DNA of 15,598 bases from Clostridia bacterium (GCA_017537405.1 JAFYKU010000073.1:1-15598), one strand, 5' to 3'; counted from the stretch's first letter, positions 7,261-14,753 are shown. The notes: a model not told the origin generated them from the letters alone. Program-made: numbers and translations.

Positions 7261-7710
7261 ATGGATAAAAGATTTTTTTCACGCATTCTGATTGTTTTAG
7301 GTGTTGTCGCAGTTTTGGTTTTGTGGCTCTTAAAAGAATTACCTGCAACGGCGGGAATGTTTGGTTGGTATTCGCTTTCATGGGCGGCAACAATTTTTGC
7401 TGGAGTAGTGGGTGCTAAGTTTATATTAGATGGCGTCTTTATGGGCAGCAAAGGTGTAATTAGTCGCAAATTTACCATTTTGTTAGGTGCTGTTTGCTTG
7501 ATTTTTGCTTTTATTTGTCTAACAGCTGCAATCGTTATTCCGGAAAATATTGTTATGCCAATTATTGCGATTATTGTGGCTGTTGCAATATTCTTGGGGA
7601 TTTTGGTAACGGGTGCTCGTAAATGGGACGGCGGCGATAACCAACGCGTTGGCTATAAAAACTATCACCAACGCAAGGCCGAAGAAGAAAAAGCCGAAAA
7701 GAAAAATTAA
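7261..7710 (+). CDS. Hypothetical four-helix membrane protein
   Basis: 149 aa, not recognised as a named family. Four hydrophobic segments are visible at about residues 9-25, 36-60, 70-92 and 98-118. A charged C-terminal tail of about 30 residues follows (KWDGGDNQRVGYKN, then a Lys/Glu-rich end). The first six residues are basic, so the N-terminus is probably cytoplasmic and so is the tail. The gene has its own leaderless promoter and lies between the SPFH gene and tRNA-Thr. Pairing of an SPFH/zinc-ribbon protein with a small membrane protein recalls the YdjH-YdjI pair in Bacillus, but no sequence similarity to YdjH can be claimed. Confidence 0.75.
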   Translation: MDKRFFSRILIVLGVVAVLVLWLLKELPATAGMFGWYSLSWAATIFAGVVGAKFILDGVFMGSKGVISRKFTILLGAVCLIFAFICLTAAIVIPENIVMPIIAIIVAVAIFLGILVTGARKWDGGDNQRVGYKNYHQRKAEEEKAEKKN

Positions 7711-7719
7711 AACCAACAG

Positions 7720-7748
7720 TTGACTTTTTCTTCTAAGTAACGCATAAT
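7720..7748 (+). promoter_or_regulatory. Promoter of tRNA-Thr
   Basis: TTGACT at 7720-7725, a 17-bp spacer and CATAAT at 7743-7748; each box is one base off consensus. The predicted start is near 7755, about three bases before the tRNA 5' end. Confidence 0.75.
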
Positions 7749-7757
7749 GTGTTACAT

Positions 7758-7833
<76 letters not shown>

Positions 7834-7839
7834 AAACGC

Positions 7840-7901
7840 AATATGTGGTACTCACATATTTATCGAAGATACTACAATTCCAGTAATTGTAGTATTTTTT
7901 T
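7840..7901 (+). terminator. Terminator after tRNA-Thr
   Basis: A perfect 11-bp stem (7869-7879 with 7885-7895) and a 5-nt loop are followed by seven T. A second perfect 8-bp hairpin (7840-7847 with 7853-7860) without a T-run lies just before it. The main hairpin could also end the minus-strand integrase transcript on the other side. Confidence 0.8.
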
Positions 7902-7908
7902 ATGATTT

Positions 7909-7931
7909 TTTGGGGCAAAATTTGGGGCAAA
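7909..7931. repeat. Two direct repeats beside the integrase stop
   Basis: TTTGGGGCAAA occurs at 7909-7919 and again at 7921-7931, a 12-bp period. The repeats lie between the tRNA terminator and the integrase stop codon. Tandem short repeats here are typical of arm-type binding sites of phage-like tyrosine recombinases; that role is inferred from position. Confidence 0.55.
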
Positions 7932-7937
7932 TTTTAG

Positions 7938-9236
7938 TTAAAATTCTGGATATAAATCTCCGTATATTTCCAGTATGTTTTCTTTTTTAATTGCTGGATC
8001 AAAATCAGTATAGATGTCGTCTGTTACTCTTGTCGTTTTGTGTCCCAAAAGATAAGCTCTCGCTTTTGAGTCTTTAATACCTAAATAATAAAGGTTTGTG
8101 GCGAAAGTATGGCGTAAACGGTGGATTGGTTTTTCTTTTGTTTGTCTTTGTATGCCTAGTTTGGTAAGAAATTCACCGAATTTATCACCGTAATATTTTT
8201 TGGTATGTTTGAACATTGTATGCCAGTGTTCTTTTAGATAATCACAATATTTATCTGATAGTGGGACATAACCGGCAGTGCCATCTCTTTTTGTTCGATT
8301 GATATAGATTCGCTTTGCGTTCCAGTCTGGCTTTGCGGTGAACGCTTCGCCAAGTCTGCAACCAACCATTAAGAAAAATTCAATTTCATCACCAAATTTA
8401 GATAAGTGTCTGTTCTGGTAAATAATAGCTTGTTCTTTGGGTGTGAACCATCTGCCTTTTTCTTGTTTTATGCTGGATATGCTAGCAATATCTTTTTTCT
8501 TTAAATTAGCGATAGGGTTGAACTTTATAATTAAGCCACCTTCTGCTGCATCTGCAAAAGTGTTTTTCAATAGGTTAAAAGCGTATTCAGCCATACGATG
8601 AGCTTTGATTTTGTTTAATACATCGACAATCATTGACTTTGTGTAAGATTCAATATTTAGTGTTAAAGTTTTTAACTGATTTTTAATAACACTTTTATAG
8701 TTGTTGATTGAACTAATATTTTGCTTGTATCGATTGCAGTAATCATTAAGTAAATCAATTAACTTATGACTGACTTTGGGTTTGTCTTTGATATTATTGC
8801 TGTGTTTTTTGAGTTGTTTTTTATACTCGTTTAGTTTTTTTATAAAACTTTCTGGATCACTATCACAGATATTATGTTGAACACCGGCAATAGTTTTTCG
8901 CCACTCAAAACGCCCATCAGAACGGATACGACAGTTTGACATCGTCTTGATTTGTTCGAGTAATTTAATTTTCATAAAGTCTTCATTCTCCTTTGTTTTG
9001 AGATTGAAGTCTTCTATTTCTATTTTGTTGTCAATGTTCGCAGGGGAAAATATGTCTCTGTTTCGATAGTGGGTTGCTGGTAAGAAAAACACATTCTCCG
9101 GTAATTTTTTTTTAAGATTATCAAGCAATTGATTATCTTGTTGTCCAAAAAATAATTGACTATATCTTTTCACAATTATAAGTGCGTATTGTATTAAATC
9201 ATCACTTATATTAATAAACATTTCTTTTTTATCCAT
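7938..9236 (-). CDS. Tyrosine recombinase / integrase
   Basis: Site-specific recombinase that would integrate and excise the element at tRNA-Thr. The catalytic residues are all present (numbered from the TTG at 9239, one residue more than the ATG form): Arg295 (GCRLGEAF), Lys317 (INRTKRDG), His373/Arg376 (HRLRHTFATNL), His400 (YLLGHKTT) and nucleophile Tyr410 (DIYTDFD). Residues about 155-250 form the SAM-like core-binding domain (LLNDYCNRYKQNISS onward). The first ~130 residues are longer than usual and include RIRSDGRFEWRKTIAG, resembling the arm-binding AP2-like domain of phage integrases. I prefer the ATG at 9236 to the preceding TTG at 9239. Neither has a clear Shine-Dalgarno sequence. 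The gene is transcribed toward the tRNA and lies downstream of an operator-like site at 9281. Confidence 0.95.
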   Translation of the reverse strand: MDKKEMFINISDDLIQYALIIVKRYSQLFFGQQDNQLLDNLKKKLPENVFFLPATHYRNRDIFSPANIDNKIEIEDFNLKTKENEDFMKIKLLEQIKTMSNCRIRSDGRFEWRKTIAGVQHNICDSDPESFIKKLNEYKKQLKKHSNNIKDKPKVSHKLIDLLNDYCNRYKQNISSINNYKSVIKNQLKTLTLNIESYTKSMIVDVLNKIKAHRMAEYAFNLLKNTFADAAEGGLIIKFNPIANLKKKDIASISSIKQEKGRWFTPKEQAIIYQNRHLSKFGDEIEFFLMVGCRLGEAFTAKPDWNAKRIYINRTKRDGTAGYVPLSDKYCDYLKEHWHTMFKHTKKYYGDKFGEFLTKLGIQRQTKEKPIHRLRHTFATNLYYLGIKDSKARAYLLGHKTTRVTDDIYTDFDPAIKKENILEIYGDLYPEF

Positions 9237-9280
9237 CAAAAATAGAATAGGATTTTACAAAAAGAAATTAAAGAGTGATG

Positions 9281-9301
9281 CAAATATTTTTATAACATTT
9301 T
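9281..9301. promoter_or_regulatory. Operator-like site upstream of the integrase
   Basis: The 21 bases fit the palindrome found at 9764-9784 and 14772-14792: left half CAAATATTTT (8/10 to CAAATGTTAT) and right half ATAACATTTT (9/10 to its complement). It lies 45 bases above the integrase ATG, in the 80-base gap between the integrase and repressor genes, so it would control integrase expression. The promoter boxes are not clear here. Confidence 0.5.
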
Positions 9302-9316
9302 TCACCCCCGATTTGC

Positions 9317-9730
9317 TTATTGGTCAATAACTTCTTTGTGATTCTCTTTTTTAACTGATGGCGTATCATTAACAATATTTGAAATAATTTGTCGAGTATT
9401 AAATGTGTTTTCTAAACTCTCTAATCCGTCCATGTAAGCCATAACTTTGGCTTGCTGTATTTCTGTTAGTTTACAAAAACGATTGAATACAGGCGAAATG
9501 GTGGCGTTATTTGATATGTCTTGATTGTTTAGTACTTCACGACCGACTAAATAATCTATTGAAACATTAAAATAGTTTGCAATTTTTATTAGTGCATCAA
9601 GGCTTGGTTTTTGTCGTCCACTTTCCCAAAAAGTAAAGATATTAATATTTAGTCCACAATCTTTTGCAACTCGATATTTGGTTGTTTTTTTTTCTTTAAT
9701 TAAATTTAAAAGATTATCAATAATTCGCAT
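9317..9730 (-). CDS. Cro/CI-type repressor (XRE family)
   Basis: 137 aa. Residues about 5-63 form an HTH_3 domain: LLNLIKEKKTTKYRVAKDCG, a recognition region NINIFTFWESGRQ, then PSLDALIKIANYFNVSIDYLVGRE. The C-terminal half (VFNRFCKLTEIQQAKVMAYMDGL, given in part) resembles the short helical tail of small phage-type repressors. It lacks the S24 protease domain of CI/LexA-type repressors, so RecA-driven self-cleavage is not expected. AGGGG at 9740-9736 is a good Shine-Dalgarno sequence for the ATG at 9730. The gene diverges from the surface operon, and a 21-bp palindrome sits 34 bases above its start. It is therefore the best candidate for the protein binding the three operator copies; this is inference. 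Confidence 0.88.
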   Translation of the reverse strand: MRIIDNLLNLIKEKKTTKYRVAKDCGLNINIFTFWESGRQKPSLDALIKIANYFNVSIDYLVGREVLNNQDISNNATISPVFNRFCKLTEIQQAKVMAYMDGLESLENTFNTRQIISNIVNDTPSVKKENHKEVIDQ

Positions 9731-9752
9731 TTTTACCCCTTAAAAATTTTAG

Positions 9753-9790
9753 TTGCTGTATTGCAAATGATATGATAACATTTGTATGAC
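9753..9790 (+). promoter_or_regulatory. Operator/promoter block O1 of the surface operon
   Basis: A 38-bp block identical at 29 positions to 14761-14798. It contains the 21-bp palindrome at 9764-9784 (halves CAAATGATAT and ATAACATTTG, 9/10 complementary). Candidate plus-strand boxes are TTGCTG 9753-9758 with TAACAT 9776-9781 (17-bp spacer) or TTGCAA 9761-9766 with TATGAC 9785-9790 (18 bp); neither is strong. A bound repressor would cover the promoter, and probably also the repressor's own divergent promoter. Confidence 0.7.
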
Positions 9791-9797
9791 AGCACAA

Positions 9798-9908
9798 TGC
9801 CGTTGTCGTTGCTTTTAATTGCTGAGAATTTTATTGTTTAGATCCAAAAAAGCAAAAAAACACCCCCAGCAATTAAAGGTCCAGACAACCAATAGTAACA
9901 CAACGGCA
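9798..9908 (+). other. Structured leader before the surface operon
   Basis: The outer stem is 9 perfect bp (9798-9806 with 9900-9908). The inner stem is 13 pairs with one wobble (9812-9824 with 9867-9879), and the apical loop is about 42 nt and A-rich. The stem begins a few bases after the predicted start of transcription from O1, and the leader ends 16 bases before the ATG at 9925. It may be an RNA regulator, or a DNA-level hairpin such as a replication or packaging signal. No known riboswitch is recognised. Confidence 0.55.
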
Positions 9909-10003
9909 GAAAAGTTGTCAATTTATGGAGTGGGGTGTGGATCTATTTAAGACTATTGCTAATGTTTGTTTGGTGCTCCTAGCATTAATTGCTGGGGGTG
10001 TTT
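9858..10003. repeat. 19-bp perfect inverted repeat linking leader and coding sequence
   Basis: Bases 9858-9876 (AAACACCCCCAGCAATTAA) are the exact reverse complement of 9985-10003, which encodes about residues 21-27 of the first surface protein. The 5' arm shares its last ten bases with the inner stem of the leader hairpin, so the two pairings exclude each other. Confidence 0.75.
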
Positions 10004-11211
10004 GTTGTGTATATGGATATTATCATTTTTGCGTAAAAGATATAACGATTGGAACAAATTATGTGGATAATCAGGTAGGTCTTGATGTTTTTGCTTCTGA
10101 TGATTTAACCGAAGAACAAAAGCATGAATTTGAAGAACGGTATTTTATGGAAGCTAATTTTTTTAGCAACGATAAAGAAAACGGTATTGTTCTACAAGAG
10201 TTAAAATTTAATTATTTTACGGATTATACTTTAACTTCAAATGCTTATCGTTCAACCGGTATGCAATTTCTTGGTGATCTAAAACAAAGTGATTTAGTTA
10301 TTACTAAAACAACAAAAAATGAAGCACAAAAGTATGAAAGTAATTCTTTAAGTTATTATGATACAACAAATGGTGTTACTTGGGAAGGTAACAAGTTAAG
10401 AACACCATTAAATCGCGATGCAAGTTTTATAATTAAAATTGATAATCGAGCTTTTGAAATTCAATTAACTGGTACATATGAATGGACTACTCACAAACGC
10501 AGTTGGTGGTCTTTATGGCTTTATAATCAACCTATTACAAATATTCTCTATTACAATTATTTAAATGTTTTTGCCGATTGCATGCAAGCTATACGAACTA
10601 ACAATCAAGGTTATGGCGATTATTATATAACTGTTGATTTAAGCCAATATTTCACAATTCGTGAATATGATTTAGAATCTGGAAAATTTAAAGAAGATAA
10701 TGTTACAGATATAATTAAAAATTATTCTGTTTTAAAATTCCACTATGATGAAAATGGGGCAAGAAACAGCACACAATCAACCTTTGGAATTATTGATTGT
10801 GATCCAAAATATGACCTTATTCAAAATGATATAGACACAACATATTGGCAAGAGCGCATGGTTTATAATTTGACAGATAAGGATTTTACTTTGCGTTATA
10901 GCGAAGTTTATGATGGTTATTTTGTGTCATTAAATATCGATACAAAAAAACTATTTGAAGAAATGCCACGAGTAAAAGTCAATCTTAAAATTGATACATC
11001 ATACAATGATAAAAAAGTTGTTGGTATTGACTATAACGGTTTTGAAAATTTTGAAATAGACACATTAACGGTTCAAGGAACAGGTAAATTTTATTTACTG
11101 GATAAAGCTCTTTATGATTCCAAAGTCCAAACAATTAAATATAGCAGTGGGTTAATTTTAGATTTTGGTAAAGATGCAGTAAACGGTGAATATGTGGAGA
11201 TGGTGATATAA
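9925..11211 (+). CDS. Hypothetical membrane-anchored protein, 428 aa
   Basis: Not recognised as a named family. Residues about 9-34 are one hydrophobic membrane segment (VCLVLLALIAGGVCCVYGYY). The remaining ~390 residues are polar, rich in Tyr, Asn, Asp and Thr, with alternating patterns suggesting a mostly beta extracellular domain. No lipobox or clear signal-peptidase site was found, so it is probably N-terminally anchored. It is the first gene of a four-gene operon; its stop overlaps the next start by one base (TAATG). No Shine-Dalgarno sequence precedes the ATG at 9925. A GTG at 9937 with GGAG six bases above it is an alternative start and would shorten the protein by four residues. Expression may depend on the upstream structured leader. 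Confidence 0.8.
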   Translation: MEWGVDLFKTIANVCLVLLALIAGGVCCVYGYYHFCVKDITIGTNYVDNQVGLDVFASDDLTEEQKHEFEERYFMEANFFSNDKENGIVLQELKFNYFTDYTLTSNAYRSTGMQFLGDLKQSDLVITKTTKNEAQKYESNSLSYYDTTNGVTWEGNKLRTPLNRDASFIIKIDNRAFEIQLTGTYEWTTHKRSWWSLWLYNQPITNILYYNYLNVFADCMQAIRTNNQGYGDYYITVDLSQYFTIREYDLESGKFKEDNVTDIIKNYSVLKFHYDENGARNSTQSTFGIIDCDPKYDLIQNDIDTTYWQERMVYNLTDKDFTLRYSEVYDGYFVSLNIDTKKLFEEMPRVKVNLKIDTSYNDKKVVGIDYNGFENFEIDTLTVQGTGKFYLLDKALYDSKVQTIKYSSGLILDFGKDAVNGEYVEMVI

Positions 11212-11744
11212 TGAAGTGGTATGTTTATGTAATTTGTGTTGTATTGATTATTGCTAGTGTGTTCTGTGGTATTAATTTGTATAAAGAAATCAAGGCAGAA
11301 AGCTATATCAATGGACAAATCGATATAACAAATAGATTTAGCCAAGAAAGTTTATGTTACTCTGCAACAAATTTAGTTTTTAATTTAGATACTTATGCAG
11401 ATGTACCAGATACTTATGTTTTTGAACAAAGTTTATTAAAAGTAGATGACTTTAATGCAGAAAAGAAAAACTACCAAGTAAAACTAAATAACTATATTTT
11501 GTTTGATGTTCAAATTAATGCTGGTTCAGTTTTTGCAAATACTCATATCGATTTTTATGATACTAACGGTGAATTAACACAGGGTGCAGATATGAAAATA
11601 TCCATCTTGTTTTTGAGTGATAAAACGCAATTAAAGTTTGTAGTTGTTGGACAAGAAAGCCGTGCGTTTATGGAAAAATACTTCGCAGACAATGGAATCC
11701 GTTTGCAAGTTATAGAAATTATCGAAGAAGGAGTTAAAGCATGA
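11211..11744 (+). CDS. Hypothetical membrane-anchored protein, 177 aa
   Basis: No family recognised. An N-terminal hydrophobic segment at about residues 3-23 (YVYVICVVLIIASVFCGINL) has no obvious cleavage site. It is followed by a polar domain of about 150 residues with beta-like strands (YQVKLNNYILFDVQINAG, AQF-like stretches near 150). The topology matches the two neighbours: a short cytoplasmic start, one helix, and the bulk outside. The start overlaps the upstream stop by one base, with GGAGAT about ten bases before it. The stop overlaps the next ATG by four bases. It probably acts in the same surface complex as its neighbours; this rests on operon structure only. Confidence 0.78.
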   Translation: MKWYVYVICVVLIIASVFCGINLYKEIKAESYINGQIDITNRFSQESLCYSATNLVFNLDTYADVPDTYVFEQSLLKVDDFNAEKKNYQVKLNNYILFDVQINAGSVFANTHIDFYDTNGELTQGADMKISILFLSDKTQLKFVVVGQESRAFMEKYFADNGIRLQVIEIIEEGVKA

Positions 11745-14521
11745 AGAAAATATTAATAACTTGTATTTGTCTAGGTTTGGCAGGTGTATTTGCGTTCGCA
11801 ATTAGTTGGGGCGTAATTAACTTTAATAAGGTTAAAGAAGGAATGTCTGGTACTGGTGTTTACACTGAACAAGACTTAAATAAAGCATATGAAGACGGTT
11901 ATGGAAACGGTATTAAAGATAAAGCTGAATATTTAATTTTAATTGATGAATACCGTAACACAATAACCACATTAAATGACACAATTTCGCAGTTAAACTT
12001 TCAAGTTAATACTTTAAATAACACAAATAAAGATTATGAAAGACAAGTTGACAGTTTAAAAGCTCAAAAAGTAGTATTAGAAACCGAAGTTTTAAATTTG
12101 GAAACAAATATTGCAAATAACAACAATACAATTAGTGGTTTAAATTCTCAAATTACTAACTTGCAACTTGAAGCAGAAAAAGTGCCAAGTTTAAATTCAC
12201 AAATTGCAAATTTGCAAGCAACATCACTTCAATTACAAGCTGTAAACAATTCTAACGCAGCAACAATCACAAATTTGAATAATCAAATTATTAGTTTGAA
12301 TAATCAAATTAGTGAAATGTCATCATTATCACAAAATGCTGGTTCACAAATTACAATTTTAAATAATCGTATCAATGAATTACAAGCAACAGTAAGTTAT
12401 TATGAAAGCTATATTTCACAATTAGAAAATGCAGAAAAAGCAGTAGCAACATATGAAGTTGATGGTACAGTATGGAAAATTGAAATTTTAAATAAGGGTA
12501 CTGTAATTGATTTAGCAACTCCAACAAGTACTGAAACAAAAATATTTAATGGTTGGAAAGTTGACGGACAAGACGAATTATTAAGTGATACATATACACT
12601 TAATATAAATACAAAGTTTGTTGCTGACATTACTTATAAACATGCAGTCAAATTTATGGTAGATGACCAAGTTTATGATAATCAATATGTTGTTGAGAAT
12701 GAATCTGCAATTATTCCAACAGCGCCAGTAAAAGCAGATTATGAATTTTTAGGTTGGTCATTAAATGGTGTTGATATCGTAGAAAATATCGATACAAAAA
12801 AAGTGGAACAAAATATAACTTATCAAGCTATTTTTTCTAAAATTCATACAGTAACATTTATGGTTGATAATCAAGTAATTGCAACACAAAAAGTAAGTAA
12901 TGGTAAATGTGCTAGTGAAGTGGAAGTAAAATTAGATGAAAATACTGTTTTCGGTGGTTGGATGATAAATGGTGTCATTGTAGATTTGAGCTCGTATCAA
13001 ATTGATAGTGATATATTATTTATTGCTGAAATTTTATATAACGATTTTGTGTTAGATTATATTAGTAGTTATCCAGCTTTTTTAGATAGTAATTATATCT
13101 GGACCGATGGAGAAAAATATTATTATTCTAATGGTACAATTCAATATGTATTAGACAAAGAAACGGATACATGGAGTGAAAAGACTTGGGTTGGTTTAAA
13201 GGGACTTTATGGTAATTATATCTGGACCGATGGAGAAAATTATTATTATTCTTATGGATCTTCTAAACATTATGTATTAGATAAAGAAACATCTACATGG
13301 AGTGAGAAGACTTGGATAACTTTAACGAACTTTACTGGTGAAAATATTTGGACCGATGGTAAAAATATTTATTGTTCTAAGCTCTCTCTTCAGTATGTAT
13401 TAGATAAAGAAACATCTACATGGAATGTAAAGACTTGGACTGGTAAAACAAGCTTTTATGCTAACAGTCTTTGGACCGATGGAGAAAATATTTATTATTC
13501 TGGTGGTACAACACAATATGTATTAGATAAAGAAACATCTACATGGACTAAAAAGACATGGACGGGTTTAACGAAATTTGATGCTGTAGATATCTGGACC
13601 GATGGAGAAAATTATTATTATTCTAATGGTACTACTCAATATGTATTAGATAAAGAAACATCTACATGGAGTGAAAAGACTTGGGCTGGTTTTACGAGTT
13701 TTCAAGGTAGATATATTTTGACAGTAGGTAATAATTATTTCATTTTGAGTCCTTCATACTCTTACATATGGAACACAAATGATGAAAAATGGGAACTTTA
13801 TATTTTCACATTGTCTGAAGTTACTTCTGTTGTAGTAAAAGGAGTTTGGACCGATGGGAACAATTTATATTCGACCGTTAGTGGTATAACTTCTGTTTTT
13901 AATAAAACGACAAACAAATGGGAATTTGCATATAAATCTAGCGCTGGTAATGGTGAGTATATCTGGACCGATGGAGAAAATTATTATTATTCTAACTTAA
14001 GTAAGCAATATGAATTAGACAAAGAAACATCTACATGGAGTGAAAAGACTTGGACGGGCTTAACGAAATTTGATGCTGTAGATATCTGGACTGATGGAGA
14101 GAATATTTATTATTCTAGTGGTACTACTCAATATGTATTAGATAAAGAAACATCTACATGGAGTGAAAAGGCTTGGCTAGGTTTAATGGATTTTGATGGT
14201 GAGTATATCTGGACCGATGGAGAAAATTATTATTATTCTAGTGGTACTACTCAATATGTATTAGATAAAGAAACGGATACATGGAGTGAAAAGACTTGGA
14301 CCGGTTTAACAAGCTTTTATGGTAATTATATGTGGACAGATGGAGAAAATTATTATTATTCTAACTTAACTAAGCAATATGAATTAGACAAAGAAACATC
14401 TGCATGGGGTGAAAAGACTTGGACCGGTTTAACAAGTTTTAGTGCTGGCGATATCTGGACTGATGGAGAGAATATTTATTGTAATGGATATAAATTAGTT
14501 AAAAGAGCGGGCAATGAATAA
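11741..14521 (+). CDS. Large surface adhesin-like protein with coiled coil and kelch-like repeats
   Basis: 926 aa. Domain order: N-terminal membrane segment (about 4-26); EDGYGNG linker; long Asn/Gln/Leu-rich coiled coil (about 60-232); three related beta modules of the InlB B-repeat/Flg_new type (about 236-433), each built around a GW-x-hydrophobic-(D/N)G core (FNGWKVDG, FLGWSLNG, FGGWMING); then twelve 41-residue units from residue 452 to the end. The consensus unit reads IWTDGENYYYS, QYVLDKETSTW, SEKTWTGLTSF and resembles kelch beta-propeller blades (…YVLD-x-ET-x-TW…). The design is an anchor, a stalk and a binding head, as in adhesins and receptor-binding proteins of phages; the ligand is unknown. 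AAGGAG at 11728-11733 is an excellent Shine-Dalgarno sequence. The start overlaps the previous gene by four bases. The stop overlaps the next start by one. Confidence 0.85.
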   Translation: MKKILITCICLGLAGVFAFAISWGVINFNKVKEGMSGTGVYTEQDLNKAYEDGYGNGIKDKAEYLILIDEYRNTITTLNDTISQLNFQVNTLNNTNKDYERQVDSLKAQKVVLETEVLNLETNIANNNNTISGLNSQITNLQLEAEKVPSLNSQIANLQATSLQLQAVNNSNAATITNLNNQIISLNNQISEMSSLSQNAGSQITILNNRINELQATVSYYESYISQLENAEKAVATYEVDGTVWKIEILNKGTVIDLATPTSTETKIFNGWKVDGQDELLSDTYTLNINTKFVADITYKHAVKFMVDDQVYDNQYVVENESAIIPTAPVKADYEFLGWSLNGVDIVENIDTKKVEQNITYQAIFSKIHTVTFMVDNQVIATQKVSNGKCASEVEVKLDENTVFGGWMINGVIVDLSSYQIDSDILFIAEILYNDFVLDYISSYPAFLDSNYIWTDGEKYYYSNGTIQYVLDKETDTWSEKTWVGLKGLYGNYIWTDGENYYYSYGSSKHYVLDKETSTWSEKTWITLTNFTGENIWTDGKNIYCSKLSLQYVLDKETSTWNVKTWTGKTSFYANSLWTDGENIYYSGGTTQYVLDKETSTWTKKTWTGLTKFDAVDIWTDGENYYYSNGTTQYVLDKETSTWSEKTWAGFTSFQGRYILTVGNNYFILSPSYSYIWNTNDEKWELYIFTLSEVTSVVVKGVWTDGNNLYSTVSGITSVFNKTTNKWEFAYKSSAGNGEYIWTDGENYYYSNLSKQYELDKETSTWSEKTWTGLTKFDAVDIWTDGENIYYSSGTTQYVLDKETSTWSEKAWLGLMDFDGEYIWTDGENYYYSSGTTQYVLDKETDTWSEKTWTGLTSFYGNYMWTDGENYYYSNLTKQYELDKETSAWGEKTWTGLTSFSAGDIWTDGENIYCNGYKLVKRAGNE
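13094..14518 (+). repeat. 123-bp tandem repeats coding for kelch-like units
   Basis: Twelve units start with (Y/D/N/S/G)-(I/L/V/M)-WTDG or a variant. Most are exactly 123 bp; the second has one extra codon. Units 6 and 7 are strongly degenerate and unit 12 is truncated to its first strands. Blocks separated by exactly four units are nearly identical in DNA (for example from 13571 and from 14063, 492 bp apart), which points to recent duplication or conversion. Confidence 0.9.
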
Positions 14522-14703
14522 TGAAAGGTTTATTTGGGTTATTAAAAGTGCTGCCAATTATTGCCTTAATTATAACCTTAGCTTGTGGCGTTCCAGTGTT
14601 AGATTGGGTCGCTTGGTTATTTAATTTGATAGCAAAACTATTTAGCGGCATAGGGTGGTGCTGTGGCAGGTTACAAGACTTGATAAACACTTTTACTGGA
14701 TAA
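14521..14703 (+). CDS. Small hydrophobic protein, 60 aa
   Basis: No family recognised. Residues about 4-26 are a strong hydrophobic segment (LFGLLKVLPIIALIITLACG). A second amphipathic to hydrophobic stretch (about 27-50, VLDWVAWLFNLIAKLFSGIG) follows, with aromatic and glycine residues. The start overlaps the adhesin stop by one base (TAATG), so it is the last gene of the operon and probably works with the three surface proteins. Size and hydrophobicity would fit a minor coat protein, a holin-like or a membrane accessory protein. None of these can be chosen from sequence alone. It is short but well supported by coupling and by the absence of any better reading of this segment. Confidence 0.65.
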   Translation: MKGLFGLLKVLPIIALIITLACGVPVLDWVAWLFNLIAKLFSGIGWCCGRLQDLINTFTG

Positions 14704-14734
14704 ATAAGTTTATGACCTCTTTTGCGTGAAAAAA

Positions 14735-14753
14735 TTGCTATATAAAATAGCAA
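14735..14753 (-). terminator. Hairpin with T-run on the minus strand
   Basis: TTGCTAT (14735-14741) pairs with ATAGCAA (14747-14753) around a 5-nt loop. On the minus strand it is followed by TTTTTT, so it would stop transcription coming leftward. On the plus strand it is followed by A residues and is not a normal terminator for the surface operon. Confidence 0.35.

Noticed and set aside
9858..10003. Diversity-generating retroelement template/variable repeat pair
   Set aside because: The match is an exact 19-bp inverted (not direct) repeat, without adenine-specific mismatches and without a reverse transcriptase in the window.
11112..11345. Minus-strand reading frame of 77 aa across the junction of the two surface genes
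   Set aside because: It is antisense to two well-coupled genes, with no promoter, Shine-Dalgarno sequence or recognisable domain.
13094..14518. CRISPR array or choline-binding repeats
   Set aside because: The 123-bp periodic repeats are in one open frame without spacers. The units have the kelch-like pattern (YVLDKET-x-TW) rather than the about 20-residue GW-x-YY pattern of choline-binding modules.
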